Below, in pieces: positions 33,833-43,122 of a DNA stretch of 46,942 nt. The notes below the pieces were generated by a model. It had not been told where the DNA came from, ran no database searches, and saw only the letters and a program-made list of their open reading frames with translations. The first letter of the stretch is position 1. Each line of letters begins with the position of its first letter. A program made the translations under genes and the position numbers. This stretch comes from a bacterium HR30 (GTDB lineage: Bacteria; Desulfobacterota; Binatia; HRBIN30): assembly GCA_002898795.1 (NCBI GenBank), contig BEIG01000014.1, positions 1 to 46,942 on the forward strand, written 5' to 3'.

Positions 33833-35317
33833 GTGCGTATAGCGTGTCTTTACGTTCCTGCATTTCCTTTGGCAGCCTGGCTTCGCGTCGAGCCCGAGCT
33901 TGGCACGCAAGCCGTAGTGATCGTGGAACGCACGGAACCGCAAAGCCCGGTGCTAGCAGCATCGCGTGCGGCATGGCGTTGGGGCATTGGTCCGGGCATG
34001 CGCCTGAGCCAGGCGCAAAACCTTTGCCGCACCTTGATTGTGCGATCTCGGAACCCCCTGTTGTTGGAAAGTGCACGAGCTGCGCTGGTTGATGCGGCTG
34101 CTTCTTGTTCCCCTCTGATCGAGCCGGCAGAAGACGGCGTTGTTTACGTGGGTCTAGAGGGGCTGATTGGCCACTGGTGTATCTCGGAAGCGCAATGGGC
34201 AACTCAGCTTGCCACACGCTGCGAACGTTTGGGCTTACCTGCCCGCGTTGCGGTGGCCAGCACGAAAACGGCCGCGTTGCTGGCAGCCATGCGGCGGGAT
34301 GGGGTTACTGTACTCGCACCGGAAGAAGAAGCAGACTTTCTCGCCCCGCTGCCTGTTGCTGCTCTCCGTCCGAGCGAACCGTTGCTCACCACTTTGGAGC
34401 GTTGGGGAATTCATACGGTTGGCCAACTCGTGCAGCTTCCTCTCAGGGCAGTGGGTACACGCTTAGGGCCGGAAGGTGTTACCCTCATCCGTCGTGCTCG
34501 GGGGGAAGAAAGAGAGCCCCTGCAACCACGCCTGTGCCCCGTGGTGTTCGAGGAAGCCATGGAGTTCGAGTCCGGGATCGACAACCTCGAGCCCTTGGTT
34601 TTTGTGCTTCGCGCCTTGCTCGATCGGCTCGCAGCACGCCTCGAGGCTCGGGGATTCGTGTGTGCTGGCCTGCAACTTCGATTGCACCTGCTGAGTACAG
34701 GTTGGGAAGAACGAACGATTGCCATGGCTTACCCTAACAACGAGGTAAAAGCCCTCTTGGGATTACTTCGGTTGCACCTCGAGCAGCAGCCACCACAAGC
34801 TGCGCTCGACGCCGTACGGCTGCGTGCGTGTCCCGAGGTGTTGCGTCCGAGCCAGCTCGATTTGTTTCTTCCCCATGGCCCTGCCCCGGCTGCGTTCACA
34901 ACCGTGCTTGCTCAACTTTCTTCTTTGTGCGGAAGCGAGCGGGTAGGCAGCCCCGTGGTGCCGAACACGCATCGCCTCGATAGCGAGGGTATGGTGCCTT
35001 TTGGCAGCGCCACGAGGCAAGCAGTGGGGACCACGCCTCCTCCCAGTGTTCTCCCGCCACTGGCGTTGCGCCGTTTTCGCCCCCCACTGGCTGTAGAGGT
35101 GTTTTCCGAGCGCGAGCGGCCAGATTTCGTGCGCGGTCCGGGGCTGGGTGGACGCGTGGTGTCGTGGGCAGGGCCTTGGCGGGTCCGGACCGAATGGTGG
35201 AGCGAAAGACCCTACGCGCGCGACTACTACGACGTTCAACTCAGCGATGGGGGCCTGTACCGCCTTTTCCGTGACGAAGAACAGCACCAGTGGTTCGTGG
35301 ACGGTGTGTATGACTGA
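33833..35317 (+). CDS. imuB: ImuB, catalytically inactive Y-family polymerase homologue
   Basis: A 494-residue Y-family fold protein that acts as the hub of the mutasome. The first strand reads RIACLYVPAFPLAAWLR where active Y-polymerases have a catalytic Asp, so it lacks polymerase chemistry, as known for ImuB. A fingers-type segment (VLAASRAAWRWGIGPGMRLSQA) and little-finger region follow. At 341-345 there is QLDLF, a clean beta-clamp-binding motif, which is how ImuB recruits the complex to the replication clamp. The start is GTG with GGGAGG upstream. It begins 24 bases after imuA and ends 39 bases before dnaE2. Confidence 0.92.
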   Translation: MRIACLYVPAFPLAAWLRVEPELGTQAVVIVERTEPQSPVLAASRAAWRWGIGPGMRLSQAQNLCRTLIVRSRNPLLLESARAALVDAAASCSPLIEPAEDGVVYVGLEGLIGHWCISEAQWATQLATRCERLGLPARVAVASTKTAALLAAMRRDGVTVLAPEEEADFLAPLPVAALRPSEPLLTTLERWGIHTVGQLVQLPLRAVGTRLGPEGVTLIRRARGEEREPLQPRLCPVVFEEAMEFESGIDNLEPLVFVLRALLDRLAARLEARGFVCAGLQLRLHLLSTGWEERTIAMAYPNNEVKALLGLLRLHLEQQPPQAALDAVRLRACPEVLRPSQLDLFLPHGPAPAAFTTVLAQLSSLCGSERVGSPVVPNTHRLDSEGMVPFGSATRQAVGTTPPPSVLPPLALRRFRPPLAVEVFSERERPDFVRGPGLGGRVVSWAGPWRVRTEWWSERPYARDYYDVQLSDGGLYRLFRDEEQHQWFVDGVYD

Positions 35318-35356
35318 ACACTTTCCCCTCGTGAGTTCGCACACCTCGGGGAGGCA

Positions 35357-38300
35357 GTGACTGTGGGCTACGTCGAACTCCGCTGTCACTCAGCTTTTCA
35401 CTTTCTTTCAGCAGCCTCGTTGCCGGAAGACCTTGTGGCTCGTGCGGCTACGCTTGGGTACGACACGTTGGCCCTTGGCGATGCCGATGGGGTGTACGGG
35501 GCGCCGCGGTTTTATCGCGCTGCCCGCGAGGCTGGCATCCGCCCGTTAGTCGGTTGCGAGCTGACCCTGCAGCGATGGGGAAAAGGAGAAAAGCCGCGCG
35601 GCCCTACACCCACGCACCTGTACGTGCTCGTCCTCGATCGCGCTGGTTATCGCAACTTGTGCCGGTTGCTGACTCGCAACAAGCTCCAGTTCCCCAAAGG
35701 CGAAGCAGTGCTTGCGTGGGAAGAGCTGGCGGGAATGACCGATGGACTCGTGTGCCTTGCCCGCGAAGCCCTGTTCCCCGCTCCGTTTTGCTTTGCTCCG
35801 GAGGCTTTGTGCACTCTGAGTCGTTTGTTTCCCGGCCGATTGTACCTCGAACTCCATCGCCACGGCGACCCGACGGAAGAGCGCCACAACCGCATCTTGT
35901 GCGATGCTGCGGCGCATTTTCGGCTGCCACTCGTGGCAACCAATGACGTGCGCTACGCCACGCCCGAGCTGCAGTCGCTGTACGATGTGCTGACCTGCAT
36001 TCGCCACCACACGACTATCGATGCTGCTGGGTGGCTCCTCGAACACAATGCGGAACGGTACCTCAAAGCGCCGGCGGAAATGGAGCAGTTGTTCCGCGAC
36101 CTTCCCATGGCAGTGCAGAATACACGAACCATTGCCGAACAGTGCGAGTTCACCTTGGCCAACTTAGGGTACCGTTTTCCAGACTATCCCTTGCCCCCAG
36201 GGCAAACAGCCCAAGAGTACTTGCGGCACCTCGTGTACGAAGGGGCCCGCGAGCGATATCGCTCCATAACACCAAGGGTACGGCACCAGCTCGAGCACGA
36301 ACTGAACATCATCGGCAAGCTGCAACTTGCTGGTTACTTCCTGATCGTTTGGGACATCGTCCGGTTTTGCCGAGAGCAAGGCATCTTGGCGCAGGGGCGA
36401 GGCTCCGCGGCCAATAGCGCTGTGTGTTACGCCTTGGGCATCACCGCAGTCGACCCTGTGGGGATGGATCTTCTGTTCGAGCGCTTTCTTTCAGAAGAAC
36501 GCGGCGAGTGGCCAGATATCGACATCGATTTGCCAAGTGGCGATCAGCGCGAGCGGGTCTTGCAGTACGTGTATCGCCGTTACGGTCCTCACGGCGCCGC
36601 CATGACTGCCAACGTGATCACATACCGGCTGCGAAGCGCCACACGGGAAGTCGGTAAGGCTTTAGGCTTCTCGCCGGAACACATCGATCGTTTGGCGAAG
36701 TTCCTGCATCGCTTTGAATTCCGCGATCCACGCGATGAAGATCTCTCCGCCCACATCCGTGCTGCTGGACTCGATCCTCATGCCCCTCGTTCCCGTTTGC
36801 TCCAACAACTGGTCGAACGCATCCAACACCTGCCGCGCCACTTGGGTCAGCACTCCGGCGGGATGATCATTGCCGCCGGGCGGCTCGATGAGATCGTTCC
36901 CTTGGAGCCAGCGCGCATGCCGGGCCGGGTGGTGGTGCAATGGGATAAAGACGACTGTGCCGACCTCGGTATCATTAAAGTGGACTTGCTGGGTCTCGGC
37001 ATGATGGCCGTGTTGGAAGAGGCTTTGCCGCTCGTGCGCCAACACGAGGGGGTCGAACTCGACTTGGCGCACCTACCCCCCAACGACCCCAAGACCTACG
37101 CGCAATTGCAACAAGCGGACACCGTGGGTGTCTTTCAAGTAGAAAGCCGCGCACAAATGGCCACCTTACCGCGGATGAAGCCGCAGTGTTTTTACGACCT
37201 GGTGGTGGAAGTGGCTCTCATTCGCCCCGGACCTATCGTGGGCCAAATGGTGCATCCTTACTTGCGCCGCCGGGCCGGGCGCGAACCGATTACGTACCCC
37301 CACCCTTCCCTCGAGCCCATCTTGCGGCGCACTTTAGGAGTGCCGCTGTTCCAAGAGCAGTTGTTGCGCATTGCTATGACCGTTGCGGGCTTTTCCGGGG
37401 GAGAAGCGGAGGAGCTGCGACGGGCAATGGGCTTCAAACGTTCCGTTGAGCGGATGCGTGCCATCGAGGCCAAGCTGCGTGCAGGCATGGCAGCGCGTGG
37501 CATCGTGGGCAAAACAGCCGAGGAAATCGTTCGCAGCATTACCTCGTTTGCCCTTTACGGCTTTCCCGAATCACATGCCGCAAGCTTTGCCTTGTTGGCA
37601 TATGCTTCGGCATACCTCAAAGCACACCATCCGGCGGCGTTTGCCTGTGCTTTGCTGAATAACTGGCCCATGGGTTTTTATCACCCGGCTACTATCGTGA
37701 AAGATGCACAACGACATGGCGTGCGCGTGTTACCGATCGATGTCACTCGCTCTGCCTGGCGATGCACGCTGGAGCGCATGGGCTCTGGCGAGGAAAGCCA
37801 GCTCTGTTTGCGGTTAGGCCTCAAGTATGTGCGTGGATTCCGAGCGGAGGCCGGGGAGCGAATCGTGCGGGAACGGGAAGAGAAGCCGTTTGGGTCGCTC
37901 GAGGATTTTGTGCACCGCTGCGCATTGCGCGAAAGTGAACTTGCCACACTAGCGGAAATTGGTGCCTTGGCCGCATTCGGATACACTCGCCGCAGTGCCC
38001 TTTGGCAAGTTGCTGCCATTCCGCGGGGGCCATTGTTCGCCATCGGTGCAGATAGGCAACCGGAGCCCGAGGCTAAGGCGAGCCCGTTGCCTGAAATGCA
38101 CCCGGTGGAGCGTACGTTGGCGGACTTGCGAGGAAGCAGCTTGACCGTAGGGCCGCATCTCATGGCCCATTACCGTGCGAAGCTCGAAGCCCGCGGCTTT
38201 CTACCGGCCTGTGCTTTGCCCCAGTGTGCCCATGGGCAGCGGGTGAAAGTGGCGGGTCACGTCATCGTGCGCCAGCGCCCAGGTACAGCCAAAGGGTTTT

Positions 38301-38536
38301 GCTTTCTTACTTTGGAAGATGAAACTGGGCTTGCCAACGTCGTGCTCACCCCGGCGTTTTTTGAACGTTACCGCCTGCTCTTGCACACAGCCCCATTGCT
38401 GGAAGTGGAAGGCTACCTTCAAAGCGTCGACGGTGTGATCCACGTGCGCGCTAATCGCCTGCACGCGTTTGAGCTCCACCGAGCGGGCTTGGCCGCACCT
38501 ACAGATTCTGTGCAAGGCACTTTTCTGTCGAACTGA
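35357..38536 (+). CDS. dnaE2: Error-prone DNA polymerase III alpha subunit DnaE2 (ImuC)
   Basis: A 1059-residue C-family polymerase that copies damaged DNA as the catalytic member of the ImuA-ImuB-DnaE2 complex. Domain order: PHP (1-220), polymerase core with the catalytic aspartates in PDIDIDL (Asp387, Asp389; Asp391 adjacent), fingers, helix-hairpin region, and a C-terminal OB domain (about 955-1030). The length is that of DnaE2, shorter than replicative DnaE1. The first PHP metal motif is damaged: ELRCHS where many members have ELHCHS, so the PHP part probably has no exonuclease activity. It starts with GTG after GGGGAGG. Confidence 0.95.
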   Translation: MTVGYVELRCHSAFHFLSAASLPEDLVARAATLGYDTLALGDADGVYGAPRFYRAAREAGIRPLVGCELTLQRWGKGEKPRGPTPTHLYVLVLDRAGYRNLCRLLTRNKLQFPKGEAVLAWEELAGMTDGLVCLAREALFPAPFCFAPEALCTLSRLFPGRLYLELHRHGDPTEERHNRILCDAAAHFRLPLVATNDVRYATPELQSLYDVLTCIRHHTTIDAAGWLLEHNAERYLKAPAEMEQLFRDLPMAVQNTRTIAEQCEFTLANLGYRFPDYPLPPGQTAQEYLRHLVYEGARERYRSITPRVRHQLEHELNIIGKLQLAGYFLIVWDIVRFCREQGILAQGRGSAANSAVCYALGITAVDPVGMDLLFERFLSEERGEWPDIDIDLPSGDQRERVLQYVYRRYGPHGAAMTANVITYRLRSATREVGKALGFSPEHIDRLAKFLHRFEFRDPRDEDLSAHIRAAGLDPHAPRSRLLQQLVERIQHLPRHLGQHSGGMIIAAGRLDEIVPLEPARMPGRVVVQWDKDDCADLGIIKVDLLGLGMMAVLEEALPLVRQHEGVELDLAHLPPNDPKTYAQLQQADTVGVFQVESRAQMATLPRMKPQCFYDLVVEVALIRPGPIVGQMVHPYLRRRAGREPITYPHPSLEPILRRTLGVPLFQEQLLRIAMTVAGFSGGEAEELRRAMGFKRSVERMRAIEAKLRAGMAARGIVGKTAEEIVRSITSFALYGFPESHAASFALLAYASAYLKAHHPAAFACALLNNWPMGFYHPATIVKDAQRHGVRVLPIDVTRSAWRCTLERMGSGEESQLCLRLGLKYVRGFRAEAGERIVREREEKPFGSLEDFVHRCALRESELATLAEIGALAAFGYTRRSALWQVAAIPRGPLFAIGADRQPEPEAKASPLPEMHPVERTLADLRGSSLTVGPHLMAHYRAKLEARGFLPACALPQCAHGQRVKVAGHVIVRQRPGTAKGFCFLTLEDETGLANVVLTPAFFERYRLLLHTAPLLEVEGYLQSVDGVIHVRANRLHAFELHRAGLAAPTDSVQGTFLSN

Positions 38537-38974
38537 TCCCCCACCGCTCTCTTTTTGCCACTTCATCCCCACCCACTTGGCTGACCTATACGTGCAAGCC
38601 CATAGCGTTCTGCAGCGGAACGGTTCCTGCAACACGAATTCCTCGCCATGGCGCTAGCACAAGCACTGAGAAAGCCGCTTTCGAGGATCAGCACGCCGGA
38701 AGCACGCTCGCACGAGACGCTTTGGGTGGGGTTCTTGGTAACGCTTTTGTTCCTGCTCACCTTGTTCGTATCCGTCCCAGCGCTGCCCTAACTCCCCTTC
38801 CAAGCCATACCCGCCCGGACGCCATCGTGCGTTCCGCGGTTCCGGCCCGGTGCGTGGGGTGGGCTGTTTAGGCCCGACGGAAGTTAGCGCTCGTCGCTAC
38901 CCAAATGCTGCTTCCAAGGGCGCCTGGTTGAATACGGGCGGAAACCTCGATCCGTTCGCAGTGTAAGGCACTCA
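38537..38974. other. Short intergenic region between dnaE2 and the Cys-rich protein
   Basis: About 440 bases between convergent genes. It contains one possible small membrane protein frame (listed separately). No convincing terminator hairpin with a T-run was found, and the rest shows nothing I can identify. Confidence 0.45.
38648..38791 (+). CDS. Possible 47-residue single-helix membrane protein
   Basis: A short frame with a basic, Ser-containing N-terminal half (MALAQALRKPLSRISTPEAR) and a C-terminal hydrophobic helix, WVGFLVTLLFLLTLFVSV, ending in PALP. The amino-acid layout is that of a small tail-anchored membrane protein. The ribosome site is weak (CCTCGCC before the ATG), so the case rests on composition only. 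Confidence 0.3.
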   Translation: MALAQALRKPLSRISTPEARSHETLWVGFLVTLLFLLTLFVSVPALP

Positions 38975-41947
38975 CTACTGGGCAACGAGGCGGACCGTTA
39001 CCTCGATATCCCCGAGCGTTTGCTGGCCTAGTGCCGTGAATGCGCCACCCAAGGTAAGGCCGGTAATATTCCCTGCACTCAGGTTCGGGCAACTCACAGG
39101 TTGTCCGGTTACGCACTTGGGCTCCGCTGGGTAGCTCGGATCGTCGTTTTTGCACAGCACTGTGGCGCACGCCTCACCCGTGGTGAACAACAGCGGGTTG
39201 GGTGTTCCCCGGTCTCCTGGAGGGTCGGCATCGGTGCAGAACGTGGGCTGGCACGCGCCAATGGCGGTGCCGATACCGATGGCGTTGACGAGCAGGGCAC
39301 TGCCTGGACCCCCATTGCCAGAGAGGCTCAGTTGCACCGGACCGTTCAAGTCCGGATTGCCTGGGTCGGGGCAACTGTGCTGGGTGACGCTGACATTGAT
39401 TCCGCCCAAGCCCTGACAACCTACGAACCCAGCAGCCGAGTTCCCCGGCCCGAACGCTGCAGCGCATGGACGTTCTGGCGGGCACACTGCCGGTTCCGAT
39501 GCAAAGCCTTCCGTACAGGATTCTGTGAACGACCCGTCGGGCTTGAACACTGCACCGCCGCAAGTCTTGTACTCCGCACCACGGACACAGGCGCAAGCAA
39601 GAGTGGAGATCGGAATTTGCGGGAACTGTACGCTCGCTGCGGGAATGACGGCGGTCATGAGGCCATTGCGCTCCTTGCCGATTTTGAGTTGTTGCGACCC
39701 TTGTAAAGAGAGACCGATGACCAATGGGTCGCCCCAAATCACTGCTCCGCTGGTGCCAGGTTCCAGCGTCTGATCCGGGCGGACCACACCAGGTACCAGG
39801 GAATACGTCACCGTGGTCTCCAGCGTGCAGTTTGCGGCGCATCCATCCCCACCGAAGGTGCGGCAAGCCACACACCGCCCTGGGGCACAATCGCCATCGC
39901 TTTGGCAGAAGGTTTCTGGTTTTGGACCACCGAGGCAGACTCCTTTGTACACATCCGAAGCCGTGAAGCACTCGGCGTCGGCCGTACACGCTTGGCCGGC
40001 ACGGGCCGTCCCCACACAAATACCACCGTCGTCGCAGTCCTCCCCCGCTTCTGTTGTCCCATTGCCGCATCCCTGTGGCTGCGGATCGCCAATTTCGCCG
40101 AAAGTTGGGGTGGGAGTTGGTGTCAATGTTGGAGTGCGCGTGCGGGTTGGAGATTGGGTACCACGCACGCAAATGTTCCCGTCGCGCCCGCTAAACTCCG
40201 GGATGGCCTGGCCGTCAGGATTAAGTCCGCGCGCGTTCGTCACGCTTAACGTTCCACTGCCAACCACGGCTGCGTTGCACCTGTAAAGGACAGCTCCGTC
40301 TGGAATCGGGTCCACGTTGTCCGCTGCAAACACCAGCGCGCGCATCCCAGTACACGCTTCTGTCGTACATGCCGTGGGTAAGAACCCAAACGTACTCGCC
40401 GACTTGTTAATTTCTGGGGGCACTGTGCAGTCGGGGCGGCCATCGAACCGTGGCAGCACCCGCACATTGGCATCGAACACAATGTCGTTCTGCGTGCCGG
40501 CAATCGGACGACCGCCCGTGGCTAACTTTATGACAATCTCGGCGTTGCCGCCCGTGTCGAGGCTTAAGTCCTCAATGTACAGTGCGGGGCCCGTGGGGGC
40601 CGGCCTCGGAGTCGGACAGAAACGAGTCACCATTGGCGTAGGAGTCCGTGTCGGTGTTGCCGTTGATGGACGGGTCGCAGTGGGTGATGGACCCGCCTCG
40701 AGTTGGCACCCGCGGTTACATCCGTCGCCGTCCACGCGGTTTCCATCGTCGCAGCTCTCGTGATCTGTTTCTAGGATGCCGTTGCCGCAGGTGCTTGGTC
40801 GACATTCGAGTTTGATCGCGTCGTGATCGACTTGGCCCCAGGAGCTCAGGGCACTACTGCGCAACGTTTTTGCCCCGCGGCGCCACTGGCCGCTGGCACT
40901 TCTTTTGAGACTCACGCGCAGCATTGCTGGATCGGTGCAGATGTTTGGCATGGTCTGGGGGACGCCTGGGAAAATGGTCGATCCGAAACTCGTTACCTTC
41001 ACGCCAAGCCCATTGGGCCCCGCGAGCAACTGGAGCGCTTGCAAGTTTTGCTGATCCACGATGTCCCGAAGCACACGCAATCCCGACACCCGAAATTCCA
41101 CTTGCCGGACGTCCGTCGCTTGGCAGTGCGGCAAGCGTGCGTCGGTCGTGTTAGCGCAGAGGCGTACGGGAATCGTGCAAGCGCCGTCGGCGACATTCGG
41201 GTCGGCGTCGCACCGCGGGTCTCCCTCGTAGCAAATGATTTTTTGCACTCGGCGCGGATGAAACTCTCCTTGAGCAGGTGCGGGCGCAAGCCATTGGAAC
41301 AAGCAATCAGAACGGATCAAACCACCACCGGGAAGGCAAGCACCATCGGAGAGATCGGTTCCACAAGGTGGTGTTGGCTTCGGTGTCGGAGTGGGCTGCC
41401 AAGGGGGCCACCAACCTGTGTAGACGGAAAATGGCTGAGACACCGTCGGGCCAATCCGGTTCAGTTCTCCAGTCAGAGCCGAGAGCAAAATGGTTTTAGT
41501 TCCGGCCGCTAGCGGGTTTTGCACCTGAGCCAACTGGATAACCAGGTTGGAGCCTGGACCAGCATGAACCGGCGAGCGAAAGACCACTCGCTCCGCATCC
41601 CGTACAACCCAGGCATTCACCGGAACCGCATTGACCGTTGCATCCGTCGACACCGCCTGGCTGCCGGATGGGAGCAAAATGGCGATTTCGGTGTCGGTCG
41701 AAATGCCACATCCGGCTTGCACAGGTAGCCTGGTAGCGATGGTGTAACTGCTGGATTGACCAGCGTACGGGTACGAGAGGGAGACAGTTACGGTTTCAAA
41801 CGAGCGACCCCCGCAAAGGTATGAAAGCGCAGGAGAGGGCAGCAGCAGCGGTAGGGCGGAAAGCGAGAGCAGAAAAACCGCAAGATGCGAACAGGAAAAG
41901 TAGCATCCTATTTGCCCTGCCCGTGCCTGTTGCTCGCCCGTGCTCAT
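38975..41947 (-). CDS. Large secreted Cys-rich protein with DUF4215-type repeats and a cohesin-like domain
   Basis: A 990-residue exported protein. The ATG at 41947 is chosen because GGGAGGAG lies just upstream and a signal peptide follows (hydrophobic stretch about 22-40, ending near SYLCGG). The frame is open to 42082. Regions: an N-terminal beta domain; a Pro/Thr linker at about 180-193; a Cys-containing domain; a DUF4215/Myxococcus-type repeat near 385-415 (CGNGILETDHESCDDG, DGDGCNRGC); a second Pro/Thr linker; a segment at about 455-595 with cohesin-like pattern (AEIVIKLATGGRPIAGTQND, later GAVLYRCN and SGTLSVTNARGLNPDGQ); a third Pro/Thr linker; a second, longer Cys-rich repeat (about 620-705, CGNGTTEAGEDCDD); and a C-terminal domain of about 280 residues with many Cys. 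No enzyme motif is visible. It could be a surface scaffold. Confidence 0.75.
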   Translation of the reverse strand: MSTGEQQARAGQIGCYFSCSHLAVFLLSLSALPLLLPSPALSYLCGGRSFETVTVSLSYPYAGQSSSYTIATRLPVQAGCGISTDTEIAILLPSGSQAVSTDATVNAVPVNAWVVRDAERVVFRSPVHAGPGSNLVIQLAQVQNPLAAGTKTILLSALTGELNRIGPTVSQPFSVYTGWWPPWQPTPTPKPTPPCGTDLSDGACLPGGGLIRSDCLFQWLAPAPAQGEFHPRRVQKIICYEGDPRCDADPNVADGACTIPVRLCANTTDARLPHCQATDVRQVEFRVSGLRVLRDIVDQQNLQALQLLAGPNGLGVKVTSFGSTIFPGVPQTMPNICTDPAMLRVSLKRSASGQWRRGAKTLRSSALSSWGQVDHDAIKLECRPSTCGNGILETDHESCDDGNRVDGDGCNRGCQLEAGPSPTATRPSTATPTRTPTPMVTRFCPTPRPAPTGPALYIEDLSLDTGGNAEIVIKLATGGRPIAGTQNDIVFDANVRVLPRFDGRPDCTVPPEINKSASTFGFLPTACTTEACTGMRALVFAADNVDPIPDGAVLYRCNAAVVGSGTLSVTNARGLNPDGQAIPEFSGRDGNICVRGTQSPTRTRTPTLTPTPTPTFGEIGDPQPQGCGNGTTEAGEDCDDGGICVGTARAGQACTADAECFTASDVYKGVCLGGPKPETFCQSDGDCAPGRCVACRTFGGDGCAANCTLETTVTYSLVPGVVRPDQTLEPGTSGAVIWGDPLVIGLSLQGSQQLKIGKERNGLMTAVIPAASVQFPQIPISTLACACVRGAEYKTCGGAVFKPDGSFTESCTEGFASEPAVCPPERPCAAAFGPGNSAAGFVGCQGLGGINVSVTQHSCPDPGNPDLNGPVQLSLSGNGGPGSALLVNAIGIGTAIGACQPTFCTDADPPGDRGTPNPLLFTTGEACATVLCKNDDPSYPAEPKCVTGQPVSCPNLSAGNITGLTLGGAFTALGQQTLGDIEVTVRLVAQ

Positions 41948-42381
41948 GGCTCCTCCCGTAGTGCTCGGTAGTGACCTGAGCGCGCCATACCCTGCCCCGC
42001 TACGGGCTGTCAACCGGCGCTTGTTTGCTGGTGTGGAAAACGGACGTTGCGCAACGGAAAAATCTGACGCAAGAGACCCCACCTCGAGCCGTTGTCCAGC
42101 GGGGCCACTGCTTCGCGAGGAGGGCGTACCCGAACTCGGCTAGCTTGTCCTGGTACGAAGGACTCGATCCGCCACACACGGAAGCATTGCACCGGGTTTT
42201 TTCTTGCGGGGCCTACGCGCGAGTTCTGCTGCGTACTCTCGACGCCGTTCACCAAGCGTGCGGGGCCGCCCGTGTTAGAGGCCAAGTTGCCGACCGTGGA
42301 TTTGCGAGCGGACTCGACTTCCGAGGGCTTCAAATCAACCTCGGCGCAATTGGGCGGTGTGGAGAGTTGCTTGCCGGCTGC
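41948..42381. other. Upstream region of the Cys-rich protein gene, no recognisable gene
   Basis: About 430 bases. Open frames on both strands look like shadows of GC-rich DNA. It must carry the promoter of the 990-residue secreted protein (minus strand). I see no clear consensus hexamers or palindrome. Confidence 0.4.
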
Positions 42382-42753
42382 TCAGGTGACCATGAACACC
42401 GTGCCTGAGCTGCCGTATCCCTTGCGGCTCCAGAAGGCGTTGCGGGTCTCATCCGCACGATTTGAAGAAAACCAACTCATGGGAACGAAGCTGGTCGGGG
42501 TCTGCTGCCTCCCGTTTTCTCGGGTAAGCTCTGCGGCAATCGCGAGGGTTGCGTCCTCCTCTCCTGAAGCGCGCACACAAGCCCAATCATAACGTCCTGC
42601 GGCTTTGCCGGTCTGCTTCGCGCGAAGCACAGCTTCCCTTCCAAAGATCTTTTTGCCCCAGCAGTGCGAACGCGGTAAAGGTGTCGCTGCCGAACCGTCG
42701 AGGTAAGGCAAGGAGGAACAACTGTGGCGGCTTTCGCCTTGGAAGTGTGGCAC
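42382..42753 (-). CDS. Unrecognised short frame with protein-like C-terminal half
   Basis: Up to 123 residues if started at ATG 42753. The last 90 residues look like a real protein: normal codon choice and a folded-domain composition, for example YDWACVRASGEEDATLAIAA, FVPMSWFSSNRADETRNAF and the ending GYGSSGTVFMVT. The first 30 residues do not look coding and there is no good ribosome site for any in-frame start. It overlaps, antisense, the start and ribosome site of the NTF2-like gene. It may be the surviving 3' part of an older gene, or a true gene with an unusual start. I do not recognise the family. Confidence 0.3.
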   Translation of the reverse strand: MPHFQGESRHSCSSLPYLDGSAATPLPRSHCWGKKIFGREAVLRAKQTGKAAGRYDWACVRASGEEDATLAIAAELTRENGRQQTPTSFVPMSWFSSNRADETRNAFWSRKGYGSSGTVFMVT

Positions 42754-43122
42754 TCCTGTGTCCGCAATCGATCGATCGCAGCACTAGACGCAGTCTTGGC
42801 AGAAGATTCCGTATTCTACTCACCGGTGGTCTTCACGCCCCAGCGCGGGAAAGAACTTGTCAAGCTTTACCTTGCCGGGGCGCTGCAGGTGCTGGGCAAT
42901 GAAAGCTTCCGTTACGTGAAGGAAATCGTTCAAGACGAAACGGCTATGCTGGAGTTCGAGGCTTCCGTCGATGGTATCTACGTGAACGGCGTGGACATCC
43001 TCACATGGAACGAACAGGGCCAGATCCAGGAGGTCAAGGTGATGCTTCGGCCTTTAAAGGCGATCCACGTTTTGCAGCAGCGCATGAGGGAGATGCTCGA
43101 GCTGCTGAGAGAGGGGAGTTGA
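42724..43122 (+). CDS. NTF2-like (SnoaL-type) protein
   Basis: A 132-residue single-domain protein with the cone-shaped NTF2 pattern: an N-terminal helix with HSCVRNRSIAALDAVLAED, then VFYSPVVFTPQRGKELVKLY, and strands ending in GVDILTWNEQGQIQEVKVMLRP. It starts with GTG after an AAGGAGG site. Family members are small-molecule binding proteins or isomerases; the usual catalytic His-Asp pair is not obvious, so its function is open. It stands alone between larger intergenic gaps. Confidence 0.78.
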   Translation: MAAFALEVWHSCVRNRSIAALDAVLAEDSVFYSPVVFTPQRGKELVKLYLAGALQVLGNESFRYVKEIVQDETAMLEFEASVDGIYVNGVDILTWNEQGQIQEVKVMLRPLKAIHVLQQRMREMLELLREGS

